Source of the DNA: Erysipelotrichales bacterium
GTDB lineage: Bacteria; Bacillota_I; Bacilli_A; Erysipelotrichales; Erysipelotrichaceae
DNA length: 64,000 nt
Reading direction: 5' to 3'
Assembly: GCA_910576345.1 (NCBI GenBank)
Contig: CAJTIT010000012.1
Span: forward strand, 20,240 to 84,239
Positions 42,919-51,260 of the stretch are shown here, one piece after another. Numbering within the stretch: position 1 is the stretch's first letter; every line of letters starts with the position of its first letter. Both the position numbers and the translations under genes were made by a program. The notes beneath the pieces were generated by a model. The model was not told the DNA's origin, made no database searches, and worked only from the letters and a program-made list of their open reading frames with translations.

Positions 42919-43352
42919 TACTCCACCAATTCCAACCGCACGTTGGAAACACCCTCAATCCGCTCCAATCGATTGATCAAATCCTCTACCGCAATATCCA
43001 TTTGACTCAAATCAAATGAAATCACGGCGCTTGCCATATCATGAATCGGAATACTCTGATTGATCGTTATGATATTGGCCTTAAACTGCGACATCATATC
43101 CAAAACAGAAGACAAAATACCAAAGCGATGATGCAGCCGCATCGAAATGACGGCTTTTCTTGCGCTCAATTTCTCACTAGGCACAAAAACATAATCCTTA
43201 TATTTGTAATACGTACCACGGCTGATACCTACCTGTTTCACAGCCTCAGAAATTTGCCGCACCTCACCACGCTGAATCAAATCGCGTGCCTTCACAACCT
43301 TATCCAAAATCTCCGGCAAAATGTCGCTGTCAACGATATAGTACTTTCCCAT
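42918..43352 (-). CDS. ACT domain protein (PheB/UPF0735-like)
   Basis: 144 residues from the ATG at 43352, which overlaps the thrB stop (TAATG) and has AGGAGG in the thrB end. The first half, DLIQRGEVRQISEAVKQVGISRGTYYKYKDYVF, is a helix-turn-helix-like segment; the second, SMRLHHRFGILSSVLDMMSQFKANIITINQ, is an ACT amino-acid binding domain. The family is often next to homoserine and threonine genes and is thought to sense an amino acid and regulate. Confidence 0.9.
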   Translation of the reverse strand: MGKYYIVDSDILPEILDKVVKARDLIQRGEVRQISEAVKQVGISRGTYYKYKDYVFVPSEKLSARKAVISMRLHHRFGILSSVLDMMSQFKANIITINQSIPIHDMASAVISFDLSQMDIAVEDLINRLERIEGVSNVRLELVE

Positions 43353-44236
43353 TACGCTACCTCCTCTACCACGGCCCCCTGCATATCCGCTGATAATAGA
43401 AGCGTCTTCCAATTTGGAAATTTCTGATTTACCGCATCCAAAAGCGCCTTCCCCTTTGCTTGATCTTTACATATCGCCATCATCGTAGAACCGGAACCAC
43501 TGATATACATCGTACACATCTCATAAATCTGACACAATGTATCAATCTCTTCATACTGTGGAAACAGCGATTTTCGATACGGCTGATGCAGGCGATCATC
43601 ACATGCCGCAGCGACCATATCCGCATCACCGATTTCCAACGCTTTGGCCAATGCCGCACAATGACCGATATTAAAAATGGCATCTTGATAAGAAAGCTGA
43701 TTTGGCAATACTGCACGTGCTTTTTTCGTTAAAATCTCATAATCAGGAATGATGGCACAAAATTTCCAGTCAGAATCCATCTGATAGCGCATCGTATGCA
43801 CATGACCATCCTGTAAAAACGATACGCACAATGCACCATATATCGCCGGCGCCACATTATCCGGATGTCCTTCCAATTCTGTACACAAATCCAACAATTC
43901 CGCTTTGCTGAAACGATTGTTTAAAAACGCATTTGCTGCGACTGCGCCTGCCACAATACAAACCGCACTGCTGCCAAGTCCTCTTGCCTGTGGAATATCA
44001 GCTGCGTCAATATCAATGGACAAACCATTACAGACTTTACCGCAATGAGTCATGACCTTTTGAAATCCCTGATACACCAAATTCTGTTCATTTTGCCACT
44101 TTGGATCACATCCGGTTATTGTCAATCTTTCTTGCTTTTCAAAGCGAAACACCGCATACGAATCAAGTGCAATTCCCATACAGTCAAAACCGGGACCAAC
44201 ATTTGCGCTTGTTGCCGGCACCTTCACTTCGATCAT
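43352..44236 (-). CDS. thrB: Homoserine kinase
   Basis: 294 residues, GHMP kinase. The substrate region PATSANVGPGFDCMGIALD is at 5-23, the ATP loop PQARGLGSSAVCIVAGA at about 85-101, and the C-terminal ISGSGSTMMAIC completes the fold. It phosphorylates homoserine for threonine synthase. The start overlaps the thrC stop (ATGA). Confidence 0.96.
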   Translation of the reverse strand: MIEVKVPATSANVGPGFDCMGIALDSYAVFRFEKQERLTITGCDPKWQNEQNLVYQGFQKVMTHCGKVCNGLSIDIDAADIPQARGLGSSAVCIVAGAVAANAFLNNRFSKAELLDLCTELEGHPDNVAPAIYGALCVSFLQDGHVHTMRYQMDSDWKFCAIIPDYEILTKKARAVLPNQLSYQDAIFNIGHCAALAKALEIGDADMVAAACDDRLHQPYRKSLFPQYEEIDTLCQIYEMCTMYISGSGSTMMAICKDQAKGKALLDAVNQKFPNWKTLLLSADMQGAVVEEVA

Positions 44237-45723
44237 AACAAGATCCCCTTCGTTTGATTTTCCACAAAAGCCTCCATTTGCGATGGTTCAATCACATGTG
44301 TATGACGCACCGCTAAATTTTTTAATTCTTTCAAACCCTTTGGCGCTAAGATGCCCGTTTGTTTTTCCAATTTTTCCATTACCGCAAATGCATCCTCGTC
44401 TGTTTCATGAAACAGCGCCTGATACACATGCTTAGAAAACTTATACGGACTTGCCGTTGACAACAGCACGCTTTGATGCGCATGATCCTGTGTCTCATAT
44501 TGTTTCAACACATGATATCCCACGGCCGTATGCGGATCCAGCACATAGCCATCCGACTTAAATTTGGTTTGTATGGCATGGATGCAGTCGCTGTCTGTCG
44601 CATAACCGGCATAAAACAGTGATTGAATGCGCTGCAACACATCACTTCTTAGCGTATATTGACCTTTCGTAGCCAGATCATTCATCAATTCTGCGATATA
44701 ATCCGCATCTTTGCCGCTCATATAATATAACAAACGCTCCAGATTGCTGGAAATGAGAATATCCATAGAAGGAGAAATCGTCTTATGGAACGGGCGATTT
44801 CGATCATACACACCTGTCGTTAAGAAATCATACAAAACATGATTGGCATTGGACGCCACCAGAAAACGATGTACCGGCAAACCCATCATTTTCGCATAAT
44901 AACCTGCCAATACATTGCCAAAATTACCGGTTGGCACACAGAAATTCACTTCATCGCCAAACGCAATATCGCCTTGTTCCACCATCACTTTATACGCATA
45001 GAAATAATATACGATTTGTGGTATCAAGCGACCGATATTAATGGAATTGGCACTGGAAAAAACCACACCTTGTTTCGCAAACGCTTCTTGAAATGCGGCA
45101 TTATGAAAGATTTCTTTCACACCGCTTTGTGCATCGTCAAAATTACCATGTAACGCACATACGCATGTATTCTTACCTTGTTGGGTCACCATTTGTAAGC
45201 GTTGCATTTCACTTACGCCATGATCGGGATAAAACACAGTAATGCCGACACGCTTTACATCTTCAAAGCCTGCCAATGCCGCTTTCCCTGTATCCCCGCT
45301 GGTTGCGGTCAATATCATCACACTTTGATCTTTTTGATCACGTAATGCGACAGACATTAGCTGCGGCAGCATTTGTAAACCTATATCCTTAAATGCACTG
45401 GTAGGCCCATGAAACAATTCCAAAATATGATCGTTCCCACTTTTCACAAGAGGTGTGATGCATCCATCATCAAACTTACCTTCATATGCTTGTTTCACAC
45501 AGGTATTGACCTCATCATTCGTAAAATCAAATAACAAGGCGCGAAGTACAACCTGTGCCATTTCACTGTACGACATTTTCATCATATCGCTTAACGGCAG
45601 CGTAATTTGATCAATGTCATCATATACATACAACCCTCCATCACTTGCCAATCCTTCCAATATCGCTTGTTTTGGCAATGCCTGTATGGACGTATTTCTT
45701 GTGCTTGTGTAATTCTTTTCCAT
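44233..45723 (-). CDS. thrC: Threonine synthase
   Basis: 496 residues, the long thrC type. The PLP lysine is in HGPTSAFKDIGLQMLPQL (about 110-127), the phosphate loop in TATSGDTGKAALAGF, and VCALHGNFDDAQSGVKEIF follows. It converts O-phosphohomoserine to threonine. First gene of a coupled operon that ends in tRNA-Thr, divergent from hom. Confidence 0.96.
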   Translation of the reverse strand: MEKNYTSTRNTSIQALPKQAILEGLASDGGLYVYDDIDQITLPLSDMMKMSYSEMAQVVLRALLFDFTNDEVNTCVKQAYEGKFDDGCITPLVKSGNDHILELFHGPTSAFKDIGLQMLPQLMSVALRDQKDQSVMILTATSGDTGKAALAGFEDVKRVGITVFYPDHGVSEMQRLQMVTQQGKNTCVCALHGNFDDAQSGVKEIFHNAAFQEAFAKQGVVFSSANSINIGRLIPQIVYYFYAYKVMVEQGDIAFGDEVNFCVPTGNFGNVLAGYYAKMMGLPVHRFLVASNANHVLYDFLTTGVYDRNRPFHKTISPSMDILISSNLERLLYYMSGKDADYIAELMNDLATKGQYTLRSDVLQRIQSLFYAGYATDSDCIHAIQTKFKSDGYVLDPHTAVGYHVLKQYETQDHAHQSVLLSTASPYKFSKHVYQALFHETDEDAFAVMEKLEKQTGILAPKGLKELKNLAVRHTHVIEPSQMEAFVENQTKGILL

Positions 45724-45742
45724 CGCTCTTACTCCTTTTTTC

Positions 45743-45771
45743 TTGCGTTTCTTTACCTATTATGATACAAT
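45743..45771 (+). promoter_or_regulatory. Predicted promoter of hom-lysC-asd
   Basis: TTGCGT at 45743-45748, 17-bp spacer, TACAAT at 45766-45771, 63 bp before the hom ATG. A 9-bp inverted repeat (AAGTGTTTT/AAAACACTT, 45789-45813) follows and could act as an operator or leader hairpin. Confidence 0.5.
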
Positions 45772-45834
45772 GTCCGCAATTCAAATACAAGTGTTTTTTT
45801 AATGAAAACACTTACAGTCATGAGGAGGATATGA

Positions 45835-47016
45835 ATGAAAATCGCTGTATTAGGAAACGGAACCGTTGGCAATGGTGTATTGGATATCATAGAACAACAG
45901 ATGAAACCGGCATGTAAAGATATAGAAATTGCCTATTTGCTCATCCGTGAAGGAAAGCCAAAAACAAAACCGATCATGTGTGATGATATCAACACCATAT
46001 TGCAAGATACATCTGTCGATCTTGTTGTAGAGGTGATGGGTGGCATTGAGCCGGCACACACTTATATATTAAAAGCATTGCGTATGAAAAAGCATGTTGT
46101 GAGCGCAAATAAAGCCGTCATCGCTAAATATATGAAAGAATTTCAAGAATGTGCTGATGAAAACAACGTATGCTTTCTTTATGAAGCAAGCTGTGGAGGT
46201 GGAATCCCATGGCTGCACAATCTGTTTCAGGCAAAACGTATTGACGACATTCATGAAATTTCCGGAATTTTCAATGGCACGACCAATTATATTCTAGATC
46301 ATATGACCAAAGAACAAAAACAGTTTGACGTGATTTTGCGCAGAGCGCAAGAACTCGGCTATGCGGAAAAAGATCCGAGTGCAGACATTGATGGAATTGA
46401 TATCCAAAACAAGTTAAAGATTTCCGCATCCATTGCCTTTGACAGTGATATCGTACAGGATTTTCCAACCTTTGGAATTCGTACCATCCATAAAAATGAC
46501 ATTGCGTATTTCACTTCTTTGCACAAATGCGTAAAATTGATGGCAGTTGCCAAAAAACAAGACGATCGCTATGGCGCAGCCGTCGAACCGCTGTTATACG
46601 ATGCGGACGCAATGGAAAGTTCCATATCTGAAAACTTCAATCTTGCCTGTTTGAATGGAACGACCATTGGCGATTGTAAATTCTATGGACAAGGCGCAGG
46701 AAAATTACCTACAGCCAATGCCGTTGTACAAGACATCATCGATATTCTGTATCAGCTTCCAAAACCGGAAATCTCACTTTCTAAAAATTTACGACATGAT
46801 ACTTCATTAGTGAAAGGCGTTTATATCGTTCGCACAAACAATAAAGAGTGCAGACAGATACTTGAAGATTTCTATGATCGTGAAGAGCGTTTCCAAGGTT
46901 ATAGCTATATATGGACAAAATGCATCAGCGCTTATCAGATGCATCAATTCATCAAACAAATCATGGACAAAGATGCAGGTGCCTTCATGGCAAGAATACA
47001 TGAGGTGACAAAATGA
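45835..47016 (+). CDS. hom: Homoserine dehydrogenase
   Basis: 393 residues; GAGGAGG seven bases before the ATG. The NAD(P) loop GNGTVGNGVL is at 7-16, SANKAVIAKY and EASCGGGIPW follow, and GIFNGTTNYILDHM with DPSADIDGIDIQNKLKI completes the family pattern. The C-terminal 90 residues have an ACT-like fold (SLVKGVYIVRTNN...), likely for threonine feedback. It reduces aspartate semialdehyde to homoserine. Confidence 0.96.
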   Translation: MKIAVLGNGTVGNGVLDIIEQQMKPACKDIEIAYLLIREGKPKTKPIMCDDINTILQDTSVDLVVEVMGGIEPAHTYILKALRMKKHVVSANKAVIAKYMKEFQECADENNVCFLYEASCGGGIPWLHNLFQAKRIDDIHEISGIFNGTTNYILDHMTKEQKQFDVILRRAQELGYAEKDPSADIDGIDIQNKLKISASIAFDSDIVQDFPTFGIRTIHKNDIAYFTSLHKCVKLMAVAKKQDDRYGAAVEPLLYDADAMESSISENFNLACLNGTTIGDCKFYGQGAGKLPTANAVVQDIIDILYQLPKPEISLSKNLRHDTSLVKGVYIVRTNNKECRQILEDFYDREERFQGYSYIWTKCISAYQMHQFIKQIMDKDAGAFMARIHEVTK

Positions 47017-48335
47017 TCAAAGTAGTCAAATTCGGCGGTTCTTCCGTTGCCTGCGCAAAGCAGTTTCAAAAAGTAAAGGACATTGTTTTAAGCGATGACG
47101 CAAGACGATTTGTGGTTGTTTCCGCAGCCGGACGTATGCACAAGGATGACAACAAGATAACAGATTTACTGTATTTGTGTCACGCCCATTTGCGTTACAG
47201 TGTTTCCTGCGATCCCATTTTCCAAATGATCGAAGATCGTTTCATCGCCATTAAAAACGAACTGGGTCTTACCTATCCGATCGAAAAAGATTTGGATAAT
47301 CTAAAGCAATCGTTAAGAAAGAATATTCCCTTGGACTATCTTGTGAGTCGTGGTGAATATTTTACCGCAAAACTGATGGCGGAATTTCTTGGCTATACCT
47401 TTTTGGACGCAAAAGATTTCATTTATTTTTCTTATGACGGTTCCATTGATTTTGTGAAAACAAAAGAAATGATGGAACATCATTTGCTGAAAAGCGATCA
47501 TTTTGTAGTACCGGGATTTTATGGCGCCATGCCGGATGGCCGTGTGAAAATCATGGCGCGCGGCGGCGGTGATATTACCGGCAGTATCCTTGCGAAAGTC
47601 ATCGAAGCAAACGTCTATGAAAACTGGACCGATGTTTCCGGTATTCTCATGGCAGATCCACGCATTGTCAAAGATCCAAGGCGCATTGAAAAAATTACTT
47701 ACAGCGAACTGCGTGAACTTTCTTATATGGGCGCAAATGTACTTCATGAAGATGCGATCTTCCCTGTCAAAGAAAAAAACATTCCAATCAACATACGCAA
47801 CACCAATGATCCTTTCAATCCCGGTACATTGATTATGGAATTGGAAAACGATCCATCCTCGCATGAAGGTTCTTTGGTTACCGGCATTGCGGGCCGTAAA
47901 GATTTTACCGTTGTGGCGATTTACAAGAACCATATGTCCAATGAAGTAGGTATCATTCGACGTGCATTGGAAGTCTTTGAACATTATCAAATCAGCATTG
48001 AACATATACCAAGCGGAATTGATTCTTTTTCCATTGTCGTAAACAGTGCGGACATTAAGGAAAACATTTATGATATTGTCGCACAAATTAAGGAACAATG
48101 CCGTCCGGATAAAGTCAAAGTCATTTCTGATATTGCGTTGATTGCGACCGTTGGTCGTCATATGTCCTATCGTCCAGGTATATCGGGTCAGCTGTTTGCG
48201 GAACTGGGAAACAACGGCATCAATATTCGCATGATTGCACAAGGCACAGATGAAATCAATATCATTGTCGGTGTTGAAAACAAAGACTTTGAAAAAACGA
48301 CGCGCGTTATTTATGAGAAGTTTGTACGCGATTAA
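47013..48335 (+). CDS. lysC: Aspartate kinase
   Basis: 440 residues, starting inside the hom end (ATGA). The kinase core shows VVKFGGSSVACAKQF (3-17), FVVVSAAGR and ARGGGDITGSILA; two ACT-like regions lie at about 300-435 (GIIRRALEVFEHYQISIEHIPSG; SGQLFAELGNNGINIRMIAQGTDEI). It commits aspartate to the Lys/Thr/Met pathway and is probably feedback-controlled by threonine or lysine. Confidence 0.95.
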   Translation: MIKVVKFGGSSVACAKQFQKVKDIVLSDDARRFVVVSAAGRMHKDDNKITDLLYLCHAHLRYSVSCDPIFQMIEDRFIAIKNELGLTYPIEKDLDNLKQSLRKNIPLDYLVSRGEYFTAKLMAEFLGYTFLDAKDFIYFSYDGSIDFVKTKEMMEHHLLKSDHFVVPGFYGAMPDGRVKIMARGGGDITGSILAKVIEANVYENWTDVSGILMADPRIVKDPRRIEKITYSELRELSYMGANVLHEDAIFPVKEKNIPINIRNTNDPFNPGTLIMELENDPSSHEGSLVTGIAGRKDFTVVAIYKNHMSNEVGIIRRALEVFEHYQISIEHIPSGIDSFSIVVNSADIKENIYDIVAQIKEQCRPDKVKVISDIALIATVGRHMSYRPGISGQLFAELGNNGINIRMIAQGTDEINIIVGVENKDFEKTTRVIYEKFVRD

Positions 48336-48378
48336 TGAATCCTTACATAGTATAAAGCGGAAAGAAGGAAACAAACAT

Positions 48379-49386
48379 ATGAAACAATACAATGTGGCAA
48401 TTTTAGGCGCAACCGGCGCTGTGGGTATGCAGATGCTGGAAGTTCTTTTAGAGCAAAACTTCCCTTTCAAAGAGCTTCGCTTGCTTGCCAGCAAGCGCAG
48501 TGCAGGAAAGAAAATCAATATGCAGGGGCATACATTTACGGTAGAGGAAGCGAATGAAAACAGCTTTGAAGGAATGGATATCGTATTAGGTGCAGCGGAA
48601 AACAATATCGCAGAACGCTTGTTGCCTTATGCCGTTCAAGCAGGTGCTGTCGTAATTGACAATTCCAGCGCATACCGTCTGGATCCACAAGTTCCATTGA
48701 TTATTCCGGAAGTCAATCCGGAAGCGGTGCATACGCATCATGGCATCATCGCCAATCCTAACTGTGCCACCATCATCGCACTTGTTGCCTTACAACCTCT
48801 TCATGCCTATGCGAAAATCAAACGCATGGTGGTTTCTACTTATCAGGCTGTTTCCGGTGCCGGTGTGAATGGTTTAAAAGAATTGGATGATCAAATTGAT
48901 GCGTTAAAACAGAAACGTGATGTTACGATTTCTACGTTCCAACATCAGATTGCGTTCAATTTAATACCGCAAATTGGTGGTTTTCAAGAAAACGGTTATT
49001 CCAGTGAAGAAATGAAGATGCAGAATGAGGGAAGGAAAATTTTAGGCGATCCGGATTTAACCGTCAACTGTACTTGTGTGCGTGTTCCTGTGTATCGTTC
49101 CCACTCTGAATCAATTATGGTAGAATTTGAAAACGAAATTGACGTCGCAAAAGCAAAAGAATTGATTGCGAAGGGAAAAGGCGTAAAACTGGTAGATGAT
49201 ATCGATAATGCGCTATATCCAATGCCAATCGATACAAGTGATCAAGATCTTGTGTATGTCGGACGAATCCGTAAAGATCTCAGCGGTCATAAAAATGCAT
49301 TGAGTTTATGGTGCTGCGGCGATCAGGTTCGAAAAGGCGCCGCCAGCAATGCGGTACAAATTGCTCAACTGCTCATTCAAGAATAA
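48379..49386 (+). CDS. asd: Aspartate-semialdehyde dehydrogenase
   Basis: 335 residues from the ATG at 48379, with GAAGGA upstream; longer frames overlap lysC. NADP loop ILGATGAVGMQMLEVL, catalytic Cys in NPNCATIIALVALQPL, and YQAVSGAGVNGLKEL are visible. It makes the semialdehyde used by hom. The unit hom-lysC-asd ends in a strong terminator. Confidence 0.96.
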   Translation: MKQYNVAILGATGAVGMQMLEVLLEQNFPFKELRLLASKRSAGKKINMQGHTFTVEEANENSFEGMDIVLGAAENNIAERLLPYAVQAGAVVIDNSSAYRLDPQVPLIIPEVNPEAVHTHHGIIANPNCATIIALVALQPLHAYAKIKRMVVSTYQAVSGAGVNGLKELDDQIDALKQKRDVTISTFQHQIAFNLIPQIGGFQENGYSSEEMKMQNEGRKILGDPDLTVNCTCVRVPVYRSHSESIMVEFENEIDVAKAKELIAKGKGVKLVDDIDNALYPMPIDTSDQDLVYVGRIRKDLSGHKNALSLWCCGDQVRKGAASNAVQIAQLLIQE

Positions 49387-49393
49387 TGAGTCC

Positions 49394-49430
49394 ATACATT
49401 GTCTTATGATGATAAGACAATGTATTTTTA
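49394..49430 (+). terminator. Rho-independent terminator of hom-lysC-asd
   Basis: Perfect 14-bp stem ATACATTGTCTTAT/ATAAGACAATGTAT with loop GATG and TTTTTA after it, eight bases past the asd stop. Confidence 0.9.
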
Positions 49431-49614
49431 TATATTTATTGTTTTTTTAAAGAACTTATCAGAAAAATTATTATGCTTACATGGGCTAAGTCAACAACAG
49501 ATTTTCAAGACAATTATGAAAACATCAGATAACATATTGCCTGGTTATTAGAAGATATTTTTGAATAAACTTCATTAGAAAGATTTCATTATGAACGGAT
49601 ATCACACATTCTAA

Positions 49615-49646
49615 AACAAAAAAACGATACTATTGAAACGTATCGT
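49615..49646 (-). terminator. Terminator overlapping the small membrane-protein stop
   Basis: ACGATAC and GTATCGT (49624-49630, 49640-49646) form a stem followed by TTTTTTTG on the minus strand. Confidence 0.7.
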
Positions 49647-49794
49647 CATGAAATGCATCATTGTACTCTTCTTCATCATCCTTTTTTCTTCTGCGAAGCA
49701 ACAAGATCAAAAGCAAAAACAACAAAGCCACGCCGGCAATAATCAAATAAAATTTCAAATTGGTCGCATCGCCAGTATAAGCGCCTGTGAACAT
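49630..49794 (-). CDS. Small single-TM protein resembling a sorting-signal tail
   Basis: 54 residues; GGAGG seven bases before the ATG. Layout: short outer start with TGAYTGDATNLKF, one membrane helix (YLIIAGVALLFLLLILLL) and a basic RRRKKDDEEEY end. This resembles a sortase sorting signal without the rest of a protein, but no canonical LPxTG is present. It may be a small membrane regulator. It has its own terminator. Confidence 0.7.
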   Translation of the reverse strand: MFTGAYTGDATNLKFYLIIAGVALLFLLLILLLRRRKKDDEEEYNDAFHDDTFQ

Positions 49795-49900
49795 ATGACT
49801 ACCTCCTATATGTTATAGTTTTTTCTATCTTTCTATATTATATACTAATTTTTGTAAAAGAAAAGGATGAATTTTATTTTCTTCCTTAATTTTTCCTTTT

Positions 49901-50743
49901 CTATTTTGAAACTTTCAAATCTTTTACAAGTTTCCATAATTCGCTGTAAGAAACAAAACCGATCGCATCGCACTTTTCTTTCGCTGCCTGACGCTGTCGC
50001 TTGACATTTCCCTCATGAACACGATTCAGATTGTTTTTATCCATCATGTATTGTACATAAGAGAATTTCTTTAATAAAAACCATGTGGCAATGATTTGAT
50101 TTATGGTAGTCTGCGCATTGTCGCTTTGCGCAAGAATGTCTTTTAGATTGACCAGTTGATAAGACGCCATAGTTTGTGCGATATCATACATTTCTTCATA
50201 ATCAATGAACAATCTTCCATCAAGACTGCGTTGCACAATGCCTGCTTTTTCATTTTTATAGAAGAACTGATCTATTCCATCCATCACAATGTCTTTATTT
50301 TCATTGGATATGCTGGTCGCTATAACTTCATTGCGCGTTCCTTCATATTCATTCTCTGGTTCACTGATGACATAATACAATGCCTTTGCCATCACATATT
50401 CTTCTTTATTACCGGGAACAAAGATAACTGCTTTCTGAGATTCCTGAAAATTTCCATAAATCAGATACGGACATGTAATGCTGCCACGAGGCAGTTTGAA
50501 AGAATCCTTATAGCGTATGATTTGATTTGCGATGGCGTCTTTATTGATACCTAGTTTTAAATCCACACATATACGCAATTCTTCATTTTTCATGAATAGC
50601 GGCGTAAAGAGTGCATGAATGTCCTTTTTCGTTTCATCATCTTCAATCATTGATAAGTAATCTTCCAGATAGCCGTTGAATTTTGCTATGCCATTGGCTG
50701 TTCTTTCATCTTTTATTTCATATAAAATATCATAGATTGCCAT
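49901..50743 (-). CDS. Hypothetical soluble protein
   Basis: 280 residues from the ATG at 50743, near AAGGAG; a start ten codons earlier is possible. It is a mixed alpha/beta protein: AIYDILYEIKDERTANGIAKF, then ALFTPLFMKNEELRICVDLK and a helical end VKRQRQAAKEKCDAIGFV. No membrane helix or known motif. Function unknown. Monocistronic. Confidence 0.7.
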   Translation of the reverse strand: MAIYDILYEIKDERTANGIAKFNGYLEDYLSMIEDDETKKDIHALFTPLFMKNEELRICVDLKLGINKDAIANQIIRYKDSFKLPRGSITCPYLIYGNFQESQKAVIFVPGNKEEYVMAKALYYVISEPENEYEGTRNEVIATSISNENKDIVMDGIDQFFYKNEKAGIVQRSLDGRLFIDYEEMYDIAQTMASYQLVNLKDILAQSDNAQTTINQIIATWFLLKKFSYVQYMMDKNNLNRVHEGNVKRQRQAAKEKCDAIGFVSYSELWKLVKDLKVSK

Positions 50744-51260
50744 ATTTTCCACTCCTTCCTTATAATAATACACAAGTTTTTGTTTTGTTTCTTCAACCTA
50801 GTATATGTGAAAGCAATGCACGACATGCGTAATGAATTCATCTAGTATCATTTTACAACTTTTTAAAACAAGAAACAACAACAAATCTTTATTTTTCTAT
50901 GTTTTGGAAGCGTTTACCCATGGGCGCATCTATCTTGGAAGGTATATAAAACATACATTGTGTCTATTATATCGTTCATATCCCTATAGCACATGTTATC
51001 ATCAACAATAAATGCCGGAATTTTAAGGTATTTTCCTATATGCATGTACCAACGACGACATAATGACAATTAGCGTTATACTTAACAAGCGAAAATATAT
51101 CATCTTTGTTTGAATTATGTTATTATCACTGTTGCTATTGCGTCAGTATTTGTTTTACTGTAAAATAAAGGCATAGGAAAGTAAAATCAGTAGTTTGTTT
51201 GATGGTTATACTACTGATTTTTATTTAACGGAGAAAGAAAATGAAAGAGGTAGCTAAAGA
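50744..51260. other. Gene-free 517 bp ahead of the NSS transporter, with leader terminator
   Basis: No reading frame is convincing. The last part holds a clear intrinsic terminator (51183-51226) just before the transporter. The rest is AT-rich and has no recognised riboswitch, T-box or tRNA. It may contain the promoter and a regulatory leader. Confidence 0.45.
51183..51226 (+). terminator. Leader terminator upstream of the transporter
   Basis: A 12-bp stem AAAATCAGTAGT/ACTACTGATTTT with 15-base loop, then TTATTTAA, ends 35 bp before the ATG at 51261. Since no gene precedes it on the plus strand within 1.8 kb, it probably acts as an attenuator. Confidence 0.65.

Noticed and set aside
45789..45813. 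Inverted repeat in the hom leader as a terminator or T-box
   Set aside because: No T-tract follows on the plus strand and none of the conserved T-box sequence is present; kept only as a possible operator.
47313..48605. 430-codon open frame on the minus strand opposite lysC and asd
   Set aside because: It is antisense to clear aspartate kinase and semialdehyde dehydrogenase genes, has an Asn/Phe/Ile-rich composition typical of shadow frames and no ribosome site.
49633..49818. 61-codon plus-strand frame
   Set aside because: Opposite the small membrane protein that has a good ribosome site and terminator on the minus strand.
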